Source: Pratylenchus scribneri (lineage: Eukaryota > Nematoda > Chromadorea > Rhabditida > Pratylenchidae). Taken from it: a stretch of DNA of 64,000 bases. Of the stretch, positions 35,001-50,000 are shown in pieces. The position numbers were made by a program, and so were the translations under genes. The stretch's first letter is position 1, and each line of letters starts with the position of its first letter. The notes below the pieces were generated by a model that was not told the origin of the DNA, did not search any database, and saw only the letters and a list, made by a program, of their open reading frames with translations. The DNA lies in NCBI GenBank assembly GCA_030063045.1, contig JAQSEB010000159.1, forward strand, positions 868,001 through 932,000. Reading direction: 5' to 3'.

Positions 35001-38000
35001 TTAAAAAATTAAATTGGATTCATTTGTGAGATGCCAAGAAATTCAAAAAATTTTGGAAAATTTTTAAAAATTTTATGAATTCTTAAAAATAATTTTAAGC
35101 ATTTCATTTTAGATTTGCAGACAGTCTGAATATTAAATAATTAATCAATAGTAAAATTGAACAATTAAAAAATTAATATAGATTCATTTGTGAGACGCCA
35201 AGAAATTCAAAATATTTTTAAAAATTTTATGAATTTTTAAAAATAATTTTAAGCATTTCATTTTAGATTTGCAGACAGTCTGAATATTAAATAATTAATC
35301 AATAGTAAAATTGAGCCATTAAAAAATTAAATTGGATTCATTTGTGAGATGCCAAGAAATTCAAAAAATTTTGGAAAATTTTTAAAAATTTTATGAATTC
35401 TTAAAAATAATTTTAAGCATTTCATTTTAGATTTGCAGACAGTCTGAATATTAAATAATTAATCAATAGTAAAATTGAGCCATTAAAAAATTAAATTGGA
35501 TTCATTTGTGAGATGCCAAGAAATTCAAAAAATTTTGGAAAATTTTTAAAAATTTTATGAATTCTTAAAAATAATTTTAAGCATTTCATTTTAGATTTGC
35601 AGACAGTCTGAATATTAAATAATTAATCAATAGTAAAATTGAGCCATTAAAAAATTAAATTGGATTCATTTGTGAGATGCCAAGAAATTCAAAAAATTTT
35701 GGAAAATTTTTAAAAATTTTATGAATTCTTAAAAATAATTTTAAGCATTTCATTTTAGATTTGCAGACAGTCTGAATATTAAATAATTAATCAATAGTAA
35801 AATTGAACAATTAAAAAATTAATATAGATTCATTTGTGAGACGCCAAGAAATTCAAAATATTTTTAAAAATTTTATGAATTTTTAAAAATAATTTTAAGC
35901 ATTTCATTTTAGATTTGCAGACAGTCTGAATATTAAATAATTAATCAATAGTAAAATTGAGCCATTAAAAAATTAAATTGGATTCATTTGTGAGATGCCA
36001 AGAAATTCAAAAAATTTTGGAAAATTTTTAAAAATTTTATGAATTCTTAAAAATAATTTTAAGCATTTCATTTTAGATTTGCAGACAGTCTGAATATTAA
36101 ATAATTAATCAATAGTAAAATTGAGCCATTAAAAAATTAAATTGGATTCATTTGTGAGATGCCAAGAAATTCAAAAAATTTTGGAAAATTTTTAAAAATT
36201 TTATGAATTCTTAAAAATAATTTTAAGCATTTCATTTTAGATTTGCAGACAGTCTGAATATTAAATAATTAATCAATAGTAAAATTGAACAATTAAAAAA
36301 TTAATATAGATTCATTTGTGAGACGCCAAGAAATTCAAAATATTTTTAAAAATTTTATGAATTTTTAAAAATAATTTTAAGCATTTCATTTTAGATTTGC
36401 AGACAGTCTGAATATTAAATAATTAATCAATAGTAAAATTGAGCCATTAAAAAATTAAATTGGATTCATTTGTGAGATGCCAAGAAATTCAAAAAATTTT
36501 GGAAAATTTTTAAAAATTTTATGAATTCTTAAAAATAATTTTAAGCATTTCATTTTAGATTTGCAGACAGTCTGAATATTAAATAATTAATCAATAGTAA
36601 AATTGAGCCATTAAAAAATTAAATTGGATTCATTTGTGAGATGCCAAGAAATTCAAAAAATTTTGGAAAATTTTTAAAATTTTATGAATTCTTAAAAATA
36701 ATTTTAAGCATTTCATTTTAGATTTGCAGACAGTCTGAATATTAAATAATTAATCAATAGTAAAATTGAACAATTAAAAAATTAATATAGATTCATTTGT
36801 GAGACGCCAAGAAATTCAAAATATTTTTAAAAATTTTATGAATTTTTAAAAATAATTTTAAGCATTTCATTTTAGATTTGCAGACAGTCTGAATATTAAA
36901 TAATTAATCAATAGTAAAATTGAGCCATTAAAAAATTAAATTGGATTCATTTGTGAGATGCCAAGAAATTCAAAAAATTTTGGAAAATTTTTAAAAATTT
37001 TATGAATTCTTAAAAATAATTTTAAGCATTTCATTTTAGATTTGCAGACAGTCTGAATATTAAATAATTAATCAATAGTAAAATTGAGCCATTAAAAAAT
37101 TAAATTGGATTCATTTGTGAGATGCCAAGAAATTCAAAAAATTTTGGAAAATTTTTAAAAATTTTATGAATTCTTAAAAATAATTTTAAGCATTTCATTT
37201 TAGATTTGCAGACAGTCTGAATATTAAATAATTAATCAATAGTAAAATTGAGCCATTAAAAAATTAAATTGGATTCATTTGTGAGATGCCAAGAAATTCA
37301 AAAAATTTTGGAAAATTTTTAAAAATTTTATGAATTCTTAAAAATAATTTTAAGCATTTCATTTTAGATTTGCAGACAGTCTGAATATTAAATAATTAAT
37401 CAATAGTAAAATTGAACAATTAAAAAATTAATATAGATTCATTTGTGAGACGCCAAGAAATTCAAAATATTTTTAAAAATTTTATGAATTTTTAAAAATA
37501 ATTTTAAGCATTTCATTTTAGATTTGCATACAGTCTGAATATTAAATAATTAATCAATAGTAAAATTGAGCCATTAAAAAATTAAATTGGATTCATTTGT
37601 GAGATGCCAAGAAATTCAAAAAATTTTGGAAAATTTTTAAAAATTTTATGAATTCTTAAAAATAATTTTAAGCATTTCATTTTAGATTTGCAGACAGTCT
37701 GAATATTAAATAATTAATCAATAGTAAAATTGAGCCATTAAAAAATTAAATTGGATTCATTTGTGAGATGCCAAGAAATTCAAAAAATTTTGGAAAATTT
37801 TTAAAAATTTTATGAATTCTTAAAAATAATTTTAAGCATTTCATTTTAGATTTGCAGACAGTCTGAATATTAAATAATTAATCAATAGTAAAATTGAGCC
37901 ATTAAAAAATTAAATTGGATTCATTTGTGAGATGCCAAGAAATTCAAAAAATTTTGGAAAATTTTTAAAAATTTTATGAATTCTTAAAAATAATTTTAAG

Positions 38001-41000
38001 CATTTCATTTTAGATTTGCAGACAGTCTGAATATTAAATAATTAATCAATAGTAAAATTGAGCCATTAAAAAATTAAATTGGATTCATTTGTGAGATGCC
38101 AAGAAATTCAAAAAATTTTGGAAAATTTTTAAAAATTTTATGAATTCTTAAAAATAATTTTAAGCATTTCATTTTAGATTTGCAGACAGTCTGAATATTA
38201 AATAATTAATCAATAGTAAAATTGAACAATTAAAAAATTAATATAGATTCATTTGTGAGACGCCAAGAAATTCAAAATATTTTTAAAAATTTTATGAATT
38301 TTTAAAAATAATTTTAAGCATTTCATTTTAGATTTGCAGACAGTCTGAATATTAAATAATTAATCAATAGTAAAATTGAGCCATTAAAAAATTAAATTGG
38401 ATTCATTTGTGAGATGCCAAGAAATTCAAAAAATTTTGGAAAATTTTTAAAAATTTTATGAATTCTTAAAAATAATTTTAAGCATTTCATTTTAGATTTG
38501 CAGACAGTCTGAATATTAAATAATTAATCAATAGTAAAATTGAACAATTAAAAAATTAATATAGATTCATTTGTGAGACGCCAAGAAATTCAAAATATTT
38601 TTAAAAATTTTATGAATTTTTAAAAATAATTTTAAGCATTTCATTTTAGATTTGCAGACAGTCTGAATATTAAATAATTAATCAATAGTAAAATTGAGCC
38701 ATTAAAAAATTAAATTGGATTCATTTGTGAGATGCCAAGAAATTCAAAAAATTTTGGAAAATTTTTAAAAATTTTATGAATTCTTAAAAATAATTTTAAG
38801 CATTTCATTTTAGATTTGCAGACAGTCTGAATATTAAATAATTAATCAATAGTAAAATTGAGCCATTAAAAAATTAAATTGGATTCATTTGTGAGATGCC
38901 AAGAAATTCAAAAAATTTTGGAAAATTTTTAAAAATTTTATGAATTCTTAAAAATAATTTTAAGCATTTCATTTTAGATTTGCAGACAGTCTGAATATTA
39001 AATAATTAATCAATAGTAAAATTGAGCCATTAAAAAATTAAATTGGATTCATTTGTGAGATGCCAAGAAATTCAAAAAATTTTGGAAAATTTTTAAAAAT
39101 TTTATGAATTCTTAAAAATAATTTTAAGCATTTCATTTTAGATTTGCAGACAGTCTGAATATTAAATAATTAATCAATAGTAAAATTGAACAATTAAAAA
39201 ATTAATATAGATTCATTTGTGAGACGCCAAGAAATTCAAAATATTTTTAAAAATTTTATGAATTTTTAAAAATAATTTTAAGCATTTCATTTTAGATTTG
39301 CAGACAGTCTGAATATTAAATAATTAATCAATAGTAAAATTGAGCCATTAAAAAATTAAATTGGATTCATTTGTGAGATGCCAAGAAATTCAAAAAATTT
39401 TGGAAAATTTTTAAAAATTTTATGAATTCTTAAAAATAATTTTAAGCATTTCATTTTAGATTTGCAGACAGTCTGAATATTAAATAATTAATCAATAGTA
39501 AAATTGAGCCATTAAAAAATTAAATTGGATTCATTTGTGAGATGCCAAGAAATTCAAAAAATTTTGGAAAATTTTTAAAAATTTTATGAATTCTTAAAAA
39601 TAATTTTAAGCATTTCATTTTAGATTTGCAGACAGTCTGAATATTAAATAATTAATCAATAGTAAAATTGAGCCATTAAAAAATTAAATTGGATTCATTT
39701 GTGAGATGCCAAGAAATTCAAAAAATTTTGGAAAATTTTTAAAAATTTTATGAATTCTTAAAAATAATTTTAAGCATTTCATTTTAGATTTGCAGACAGT
39801 CTGAATATTAAATAATTAATCAATAGTAAAATTGAACAATTAAAAAATTAATATAGATTCATTTGTGAGACGCCAAGAAATTCAAAAAATTTTGGAAAAT
39901 TTTTAAAAATTTTATGAATTCTTAAAAATAATTTTAAGCATTTCATTTTAGATTTGCAGACAGTCTGAATATTAAATAATTAATCAATAGTAAAATTGAG
40001 CCATTAAAAAATTAAATTGGATTCATTTGTGAGATGCCAAGAAATTCAAAAAATTTTGGAAAATTTTTAAAAATTTTATGAATTCTTAAAAATAATTTTA
40101 AGCATTTCATTTTAGATTTGCAGACAGTCTGAATATTAAATAATTAATCAATAGTAAAATTGAGCCATTAAAAAATTAAATTGGATTCATTTGTGAGATG
40201 CCAAGAAATTCAAAAAATTTTGGAAAATTTTTAAAAATTTTATGAATTCTTAAAAATAATTTTAAGCATTTCATTTTAGATTTGCAGACAGTCTGAATAT
40301 TAAATAATTAATCAATAGTAAAATTGAACAATTAAAAAATTAATATAGATTCATTTGTGAGACGCCAAGAAATTCAAAATATTTTTAAAAATTTTATGAA
40401 TTTTTAAAAATAATTTTAAGCATTTCATTTTAGATTTGCAGACAGTCTGAATATTAAATAATTAATCAATAGTAAAATTGAGCCATTAAAAAATTAAATT
40501 GGATTCATTTGTGAGATGCCAAGAAATTCAAAAAATTTTGGAAAATTTTTAAAAATTTTATGAATTCTTAAAAATAATTTTAAGCATTTCATTTTAGATT
40601 TGCAGACAGTCTGAATATTAAATAATTAATCAATAGTAAAATTGAGCCATTAAAAAATTAAATTGGATTCATTTGTGAGATGCCAAGAAATTCAAAAAAT
40701 TTTGGAAAATTTTTAAAAATTTTATGAATTCTTAAAAATAATTTTAAGCATTTCATTTTAGATTTGCAGACAGTCTGAATATTAAATAATTAATCAATAG
40801 TAAAATTGAACAATTAAAAAATTAATATAGATTCATTTGTGAGACGCCAAGAAATTCAAAATATTTTTAAAAATTTTATGAATTTTTAAAAATAATTTTA
40901 AGCATTTCATTTTAGATTTGCAGACAGTCTGAATATTAAATAATTAATCAATAGTAAAATTGAGCCATTAAAAAATTAAATTGGATTCATTTGTGAGATG

Positions 41001-44000
41001 CCAAGAAATTCAAAAAATTTTGGAAAATTTTTAAAAATTTTATGAATTCTTAAAAATAATTTTAAGCATTTCATTTTAGATTTGCAGACAGTCTGAATAT
41101 TAAATAATTAATCAATAGTAAAATTGAGCCATTAAAAAATTAAATTGGATTCATTTGTGAGATGCCAAGAAATTCAAAAAATTTTGGAAAATTTTTAAAA
41201 ATTTTATGAATTCTTAAAAATAATTTTAAGCATTTCATTTTAGATTTGCAGACAGTCTGAATATTAAATAATTAATCAATAGTAAAATTGAGCCATTAAA
41301 AAATTAAATTGGATTCATTTGTGAGATGCCAAGAAATTCAAAAAATTTTGGAAAATTTTTAAAAATTTTATGAATTCTTAAAAATAATTTTAAGCATTTC
41401 ATTTTAGATTTGCAGACAGTCTGAATATTAAATAATTAATCAATAGTAAAATTGAACAATTAAAAAATTAATATAGATTCATTTGTGAGACGCCAAGAAA
41501 TTCAAAATATTTTTAAAAATTTTATGAATTTTTAAAAATAATTTTAAGCATTTCATTTTAGATTTGCAGACAGTCTGAATATTAAATAATTAATCAATAG
41601 TAAAATTGAGCCATTAAAAAATTAAATTGGATTCATTTGTGAGATGCCAAGAAATTCAAAAAATTTTGGAAAATTTTTAAAAATTTTATGAATTCTTAAA
41701 AATAATTTTAAGCATTTCATTTTAGATTTGCAGACAGTCTGAATATTAAATAATTAATCAATAGTAAAATTGAGCCATTAAAAAATTAAATTGGATTCAT
41801 TTGTGAGATGCCAAGAAATTCAAAAAATTTTGGAAAATTTTTAAAAATTTTATGAATTCTTAAAAATAATTTTAAGCATTTCATTTTAGATTTGCAGACA
41901 GTCTGAATATTAAATAATTAATCAATAGTAAAATTGAACAATTAAAAAATTAATATAGATTCATTTGTGAGACGCCAAGAAATTCAAAATATTTTTAAAA
42001 ATTTTATGAATTTTTAAAAATAATTTTAAGCATTTCATTTTAGATTTGCAGACAGTCTGAATATTAAATAATTAATCAATAGTAAAATTGAGCCATTAAA
42101 AAATTAAATTGGATTCATTTGTGAGATGCCAAGAAATTCAAAAAATTTTGGAAAATTTTTAAAAATTTTATGAATTCTTAAAAATAATTTTAAGCATTTC
42201 ATTTTAGATTTGCAGACAGTCTGAATATTAAATAATTAATCAATAGTAAAATTGAGCCATTAAAAAATTAAATTGGATTCATTTGTGAGATGCCAAGAAA
42301 TTCAAAAAATTTTGGAAAATTTTTAAAAATTTTATGAATTCTTAAAAATAATTTTAAGCATTTCATTTTAGATTTGCAGACAGTCTGAATATTAAATAAT
42401 TAATCAATAGTAAAATTGAACAATTAAAAAATTAATATAGATTCATTTGTGAGACGCCAAGAAATTCAAAATATTTTTAAAAATTTTATGAATTTTTAAA
42501 AATAATTTTAAGCATTTCATTTTAGATTTGCAGACAGTCTGAATATTAAATAATTAATCAATAGTAAAATTGAGCCATTAAAAAATTAAATTGGATTCAT
42601 TTGTGAGATGCCAAGAAATTCAAAAAATTTTGGAAAATTTTTAAAAATTTTATGAATTCTTAAAAATAATTTTAAGCATTTCATTTTAGATTTGCAGACA
42701 GTCTGAATATTAAATAATTAATCAATAGTAAAATTGAGCCATTAAAAAATTAAATTGGATTCATTTGTGAGATGCCAAGAAATTCAAAAAATTTTGGAAA
42801 ATTTTTAAAAATTTTATGAATTCTTAAAAATAATTTTAAGCATTTCATTTTAGATTTGCAGACAGTCTGAATATTAAATAATTAATCAATAGTAAAATTG
42901 AGCCATTAAAAAATTAAATTGGATTCATTTGTGAGATGCCAAGAAATTCAAAAAATTTTGGAAAATTTTTAAAAATTTTATGAATTCTTAAAAATAATTT
43001 TAAGCATTTCATTTTAGATTTGCAGACAGTCTGAATATTAAATAATTAATCAATAGTAAAATTGAGCCATTAAAAAATTAAATTGGATTCATTTGTGAGA
43101 TGCCAAGAAATTCAAAAAATTTTGGAAAATTTTTAAAAATTTTATGAATTTTTAAAAATAATTTTAAGCATTTCATTTTAGATTTGCAGACAGTCTGAAT
43201 ATTAAATAATTAATCAATAGTAAAATTGAGCCATTAAAAAATTAAATTGGATTCATTTGTGAGATGCCAAGAAATTCAAAAAATTTTGGAAAATTTTTAA
43301 AAATTTTATGAATTCTTAAAAATAATTTTAAGCATTTCATTTTAGATTTGCAGACAGTCTGAATATTAAATAATTAATCAATAGTAAAATTGAGCCATTA
43401 AAAAATTAAATTGGATTCATTTGTGAGATGCCAAGAAATTCAAAAAATTTTGGAAAATTTTTAAAAATTTTATGAATTCTTAAAAATAATTTTAAGCATT
43501 TCATTTTAGATTTGCAGACAGTCTGAATATTAAATAATTAATCAATAGTAAAATTGAGCCATTAAAAAATTAAATTGGATTCATTTGTGAGATGCCAAGA
43601 AATTCAAAAAATTTTGGAAAATTTTTAAAAATTTTATGAATTTTTAAAAATAATTTTAAGCATTTCATTTTAGATTTGCAGACAGTCTGAATATTAAATA
43701 ATTAATCAATAGTAAAATTGAGCCATTAAAAAATTAAATTGGATTCATTTGTGAGATGCCAAGAAATTCAAAAAATTTTGGAAAATTTTTAAAAATTTTA
43801 TGAATTCTTAAAAATAATTTTAAGCATTTCATTTTAGATTTGCAGACAGTCTGAATATTAAATAATTAATCAATAGTAAAATTGAGCCATTAAAAAATTA
43901 AATTGGATTCATTTGTGAGATGCCAAGAAATTCAAAAAATTTTGGAAAATTTTTAAAAATTTTATGAATTCTTAAAAATAATTTTAAGCATTTCATTTTA

Positions 44001-47000
44001 GATTTGCAGACAGTCTGAATATTAAATAATTAATCAATAGTAAAATTGAGCCATTAAAAAATTAAATTGGATTCATTTGTGAGATGCCAAGAAATTCAAA
44101 AAATTTTGGAAAATTTTTAAAAATTTTATGAATTCTTAAAAATAATTTTAAGCATTTCATTTTAGATTTGCAGACAGTCTGAATATTAAATAATTAATCA
44201 ATAGTAAAATTGAGCCATTAAAAAATTAAATTGGATTCATTTGTGAGATGCCAAGAAATTCAAAAAATTTTGGAAAATTTTTAAAAATTTTATGAATTCT
44301 TAAAAATAATTTTAAGCATTTCATTTTAGATTTGCAGACAGTCTGAATATTAAATAATTAATCAATAGTAAAATTGAGCCATTAAAAAATTAAATTGGAT
44401 TCATTTGTGAGATGCCAAGAAATTCAAAAAATTTTGGAAAATTTTTAAAAATTTTATGAATTCTTAAAAATAATTTTAAGCATTTCATTTTAGATTTGCA
44501 GACAGTCTGAATATTAAATAATTAATCAATAGTAAAATTGAACAATTAAAAAATTAATATAGATTCATTTGTGAGACGCCAAGAAATTCAAAATATTTTT
44601 AAAAATTTTATGAATTTTTAAAAATAATTTTAAGCATTTCATTTTAGATTTGCAGACAGTTTGAATATTAAATAATTAATCAATAGTAAAATTGAGCCAT
44701 TAAAAAATTAAATTGGATTCATTTGTGAGATGCCAAGAAATTCAAAAAATTTTGGAAAATTTTTAAAAATTTTATGAATTCTTAAAAATAATTTTAAGCA
44801 TTTCATTTTAGATTTGCAGACAGTCTGAATATTAAATAATTAATCAATAGTAAAATTGAGCCATTAAAAAATTAAATTGGATTCATTTGTGAGATGCCAA
44901 GAAATTCAAAAAATTTTGGAAAATTTTTAAAAATTTTATGAATTCTTAAAAATAATTTTAAGCATTTCATTTTAGATTTGCAGACAGTCTGAATATTAAA
45001 TAATTAATCAATAGTAAAATTGAACAATTAAAAAATTAATATAGATTCATTTGTGAGACGCCAAGAAATTCAAAATATTTTTAAAAATTTTATGAATTTT
45101 TAAAAATAATTTTAAGCATTTCATTTTAGATTTGCAGACAGTCTGAATATTAAATAATTAATCAATAGTAAAATTGAGCCATTAAAAAATTAAATTGGAT
45201 TCATTTGTGAGATGCCAAGAAATTCAAAAAATTTTGGAAAATTTTTAAAAATTTTATGAATTCTTAAAAATAATTTTAAGCATTTCATTTTAGATTTGCA
45301 GACAGTCTGAATATTAAATAATTAATCAATAGTAAAATTGAGCCATTAAAAAATTAAATTGGATTCATTTGTGAGATGCCAAGAAATTCAAAAAATTTTG
45401 GAAAATTTTTAAAAATTTTATGAATTCTTAAAAATAATTTTAAGCATTTCATTTTAGATTTGCAGACAGTCTGAATATTAAATAATTAATCAATAGTAAA
45501 ATTGAGCCATTAAAAAATTAAATTGGATTCATTTGTGAGATGCCAAGAAATTCAAAAAATTTTGGAAAATTTTTAAAAATTTTATGAATTCTTAAAAATA
45601 ATTTTAAGCATTTCATTTTAGATTTGCAGACAGTCTGAATATTAAATAATTAATCAATAGTAAAATTGAGCCATTAAAAAATTAAATTGGATTCATTTGT
45701 GAGATGCCAAGAAATTCAAAAAATTTTGGAAAATTTTTAAAAATTTTATGAATTTTTAAAAATAATTTTAAGCATTTCATTTTAGATTTGCAGACAGTCT
45801 GAATATTAAATAATTAATCAATAGTAAAATTGAGCCATTAAAAAATTAAATTGGATTCATTTGTGAGATGCCAAGAAATTCAAAAAATTTTGGAAAATTT
45901 TTAAAAATTTTATGAATTCTTAAAAATAATTTTAAGCATTTCATTTTAGATTTGCAGACAGTCTGAATATTAAATAATTAATCAATAGTAAAATTGAGCC
46001 ATTAAAAAATTAAATTGGATTCATTTGTGAGATGCCAAGAAATTCAAAAAATTTTGGAAAATTTTTAAAAATTTTATGAATTCTTAAAAATAATTTTAAG
46101 CATTTCATTTTAGATTTGCAGACAGTCTGAATATTAAATAATTAATCAATAGTAAAATTGAGCCATTAAAAAATTAAATTGGATTCATTTGTGAGATGCC
46201 AAGAAATTCAAAAAATTTTGGAAAATTTTTAAAAATTTTATGAATTTTTAAAAATAATTTTAAGCATTTCATTTTAGATTTGCAGACAGTCTGAATATTA
46301 AATAATTAATCAATAGTAAAATTGAGCCATTAAAAAATTAAATTGGATTCATTTGTGAGATGCCAAGAAATTCAAAAAATTTTGGAAAATTTTTAAAAAT
46401 TTTATGAATTCTTAAAAATAATTTTAAGCATTTCATTTTAGATTTGCAGACAGTCTGAATATTAAATAATTAATCAATAGTAAAATTGAGCCATTAAAAA
46501 ATTAAATTGGATTCATTTGTGAGATGCCAAGAAATTCAAAAAATTTTGGAAAATTTTTAAAAATTTTATGAATTCTTAAAAATAATTTTAAGCATTTCAT
46601 TTTAGATTTGCAGACAGTCTGAATATTAAATAATTAATCAATAGTAAAATTGAACAATTAAAAAATTAATATAGATTCATTTGTGAGACGCCAAGAAATT
46701 CAAAATATTTTTAAAAATTTTATGAATTTTTAAAAATAATTTTAAGCATTTCATTTTAGATTTGCAGACAGTCTGAATATTAAATAATTAATCAATAGTA
46801 AAATTGAGCCATTAAAAAATTAAATTGGATTCATTTGTGAGATGCCAAGAAATTCAAAAAATTTTGGAAAATTTTTAAAAATTTTATGAATTCTTAAAAA
46901 TAATTTTAAGCATTTCATTTTAGATTTGCAGACAGTCTGAATATTAAATAATTAATCAATAGTAAAATTGAGCCATTAAAAAATTAAATTGGATTCATTT

Positions 47001-50000
47001 GTGAGATGCCAAGAAATTCAAAAAATTTTGGAAAATTTTTAAAAATTTTATGAATTCTTAAAAATAATTTTAAGCATTTCATTTTAGATTTGCAGACAGT
47101 CTGAATATTAAATAATTAATCAATAGTAAAATTGAACAATTAAAAAATTAATATAGATTCATTTGTGAGACGCCAAGAAATTCAAAATATTTTTAAAAAT
47201 TTTATGAATTTTTAAAAATAATTTTAAGCATTTCATTTTAGATTTGCAGACAGTCTGAATATTAAATAATTAATCAATAGTAAAATTGAGCCATTAAAAA
47301 ATTAAATTGGATTCATTTGTGAGATGCCAAGAAATTCAAAAAATTTTGGAAAATTTTTAAAAATTTTATGAATTCTTAAAAATAATTTTAAGCATTTCAT
47401 TTTAGATTTGCAGACAGTCTGAATATTAAATAATTAATCAATAGTAAAATTGAGCCATTAAAAAATTAAATTGGATTCATTTGTGAGATGCCAAGAAATT
47501 CAAAAAATTTTGGAAAATTTTTAAAAATTTTATGAATTCTTAAAAATAATTTTAAGCATTTCATTTTAGATTTGCAGACAGTCTGAATATTAAATAATTA
47601 ATCAATAGTAAAATTGAGCCATTAAAAAATTAAATTGGATTCATTTGTGAGATGCCAAGAAATTCAAAAAATTTTGGAAAATTTTTAAAAATTTTATGAA
47701 TTCTTAAAAATAATTTTAAGCATTTCATTTTAGATTTGCAGACAGTCTGAATATTAAATAATTAATCAATAGTAAAATTGAACAATTAAAAAATTAATAT
47801 AGATTCATTTGTGAGACGCCAAGAAATTCAAAATATTTTTAAAAATTTTATGAATTTTTAAAAATAATTTTAAGCATTTCATTTTAGATTTGCAGACAGT
47901 CTGAATATTAAATAATTAATCAATAGTAAAATTGAGCCATTAAAAAATTAAATTGGATTCATTTGTGAGATGCCAAGAAATTCAAAAAATTTTGGAAAAT
48001 TTTTAAAAATTTTATGAATTCTTAAAAATAATTTTAAGCATTTCATTTTAGATTTGCAGACAGTCTGAATATTAAATAATTAATCAATAGTAAAATTGAG
48101 CCATTAAAAAATTAAATTGGATTCATTTGTGAGATGCCAAGAAATTCAAAAAATTTTGGAAAATTTTTAAAAATTTTATGAATTCTTAAAAATAATTTTA
48201 AGCATTTCATTTTAGATTTGCAGACAGTCTGAATATTAAATAATTAATCAATAGTAAAATTGAACAATTAAAAAATTAATATAGATTCATTTGTGAGACG
48301 CCAAGAAATTCAAAATATTTTTAAAAATTTTATGAATTTTTAAAAATAATTTTAAGCATTTCATTTTAGATTTGCAGACAGTCTGAATATTAAATAATTA
48401 ATCAATAGTAAAATTGAGCCATTAAAAAATTAAATTGGATTCATTTGTGAGATGCCAAGAAATTCAAAAAATTTTGGAAAATTTTTAAAAATTTTATGAA
48501 TTCTTAAAAATAATTTTAAGCATTTCATTTTAGATTTGCAGACAGTCTGAATATTAAATAATTAATCAATAGTAAAATTGAGCCATTAAAAAATTAAATT
48601 GGATTCATTTGTGAGATGCCAAGAAATTCAAAAAATTTTGGAAAATTTTTAAAAATTTTATGAATTCTTAAAAATAATTTTAAGCATTTCATTTTAGATT
48701 TGCAGACAGTCTGAATATTAAATAATTAATCAATAGTAAAATTGAACAATTAAAAAATTAATATAGATTCATTTGTGAGACGCCAAGAAATTCAAAATAT
48801 TTTTAAAAATTTTATGAATTTTTAAAAATAATTTTAAGCATTTCATTTTAGATTTGCAGACAGTCTGAATATTAAATAATTAATCAATAGTAAAATTGAG
48901 CCATTAAAAAATTAAATTGGATTCATTTGTGAGATGCCAAGAAATTCAAAAAATTTTGGAAAATTTTTAAAAATTTTATGAATTCTTAAAAATAATTTTA
49001 AGCATTTCATTTTAGATTTGCAGACAGTCTGAATATTAAATAATTAATCAATAGTAAAATTGAGCCATTAAAAAATTAAATTGGATTCATTTGTGAGATG
49101 CCAAGAAATTCAAAAAATTTTGGAAAATTTTTAAAAATTTTATGAATTCTTAAAAATAATTTTAAGCATTTCATTTTAGATTTGCAGACAGTCTGAATAT
49201 TAAATAATTAATCAATAGTAAAATTGAACAATTAAAAAATTAATATAGATTCATTTGTGAGACGCCAAGAAATTCAAAATATTTTTAAAAATTTTATGAA
49301 TTTTTAAAAATAATTTTAAGCATTTCATTTTAGATTTGCAGACAGTCTGAATATTAAATAATTAATCAATAGTAAAATTGAGCCATTAAAAAATTAAATT
49401 GGATTCATTTGTGAGATGCCAAGAAATTCAAAAAATTTTGGAAAATTTTTAAAAATTTTATGAATTCTTAAAAATAATTTTAAGCATTTCATTTTAGATT
49501 TGCAGACAGTCTGAATATTAAATAATTAATCAATAGTAAAATTGAGCCATTAAAAAATTAAATTGGATTCATTTGTGAGATGCCAAGAAATTCAAAAAAT
49601 TTTGGAAAATTTTTAAAAATTTTATGAATTCTTAAAAATAATTTTAAGCATTTCATTTTAGATTTGCAGACAGTCTGAATATTAAATAATTAATCAATAG
49701 TAAAATTGAGCCATTAAAAAATTAAATTGGATTCATTTGTGAGATGCCAAGAAATTCAAAAAATTTTGGAAAATTTTTAAAAATTTTATGAATTCTTAAA
49801 AATAATTTTAAGCATTTCATTTTAGATTTGCAGACAGTCTGAATATTAAATAATTAATCAATAGTAAAATTGAGCCATTAAAAAATTAATATAGATTCAT
49901 TTGTGAGACGCCAAGAAATTCAAAATATTTTTAAAAATTTTATGAATTCTTAAAAATAATTTTAAGCATTTCATTCTAGATTTGCAGACAGTCTGAATAT

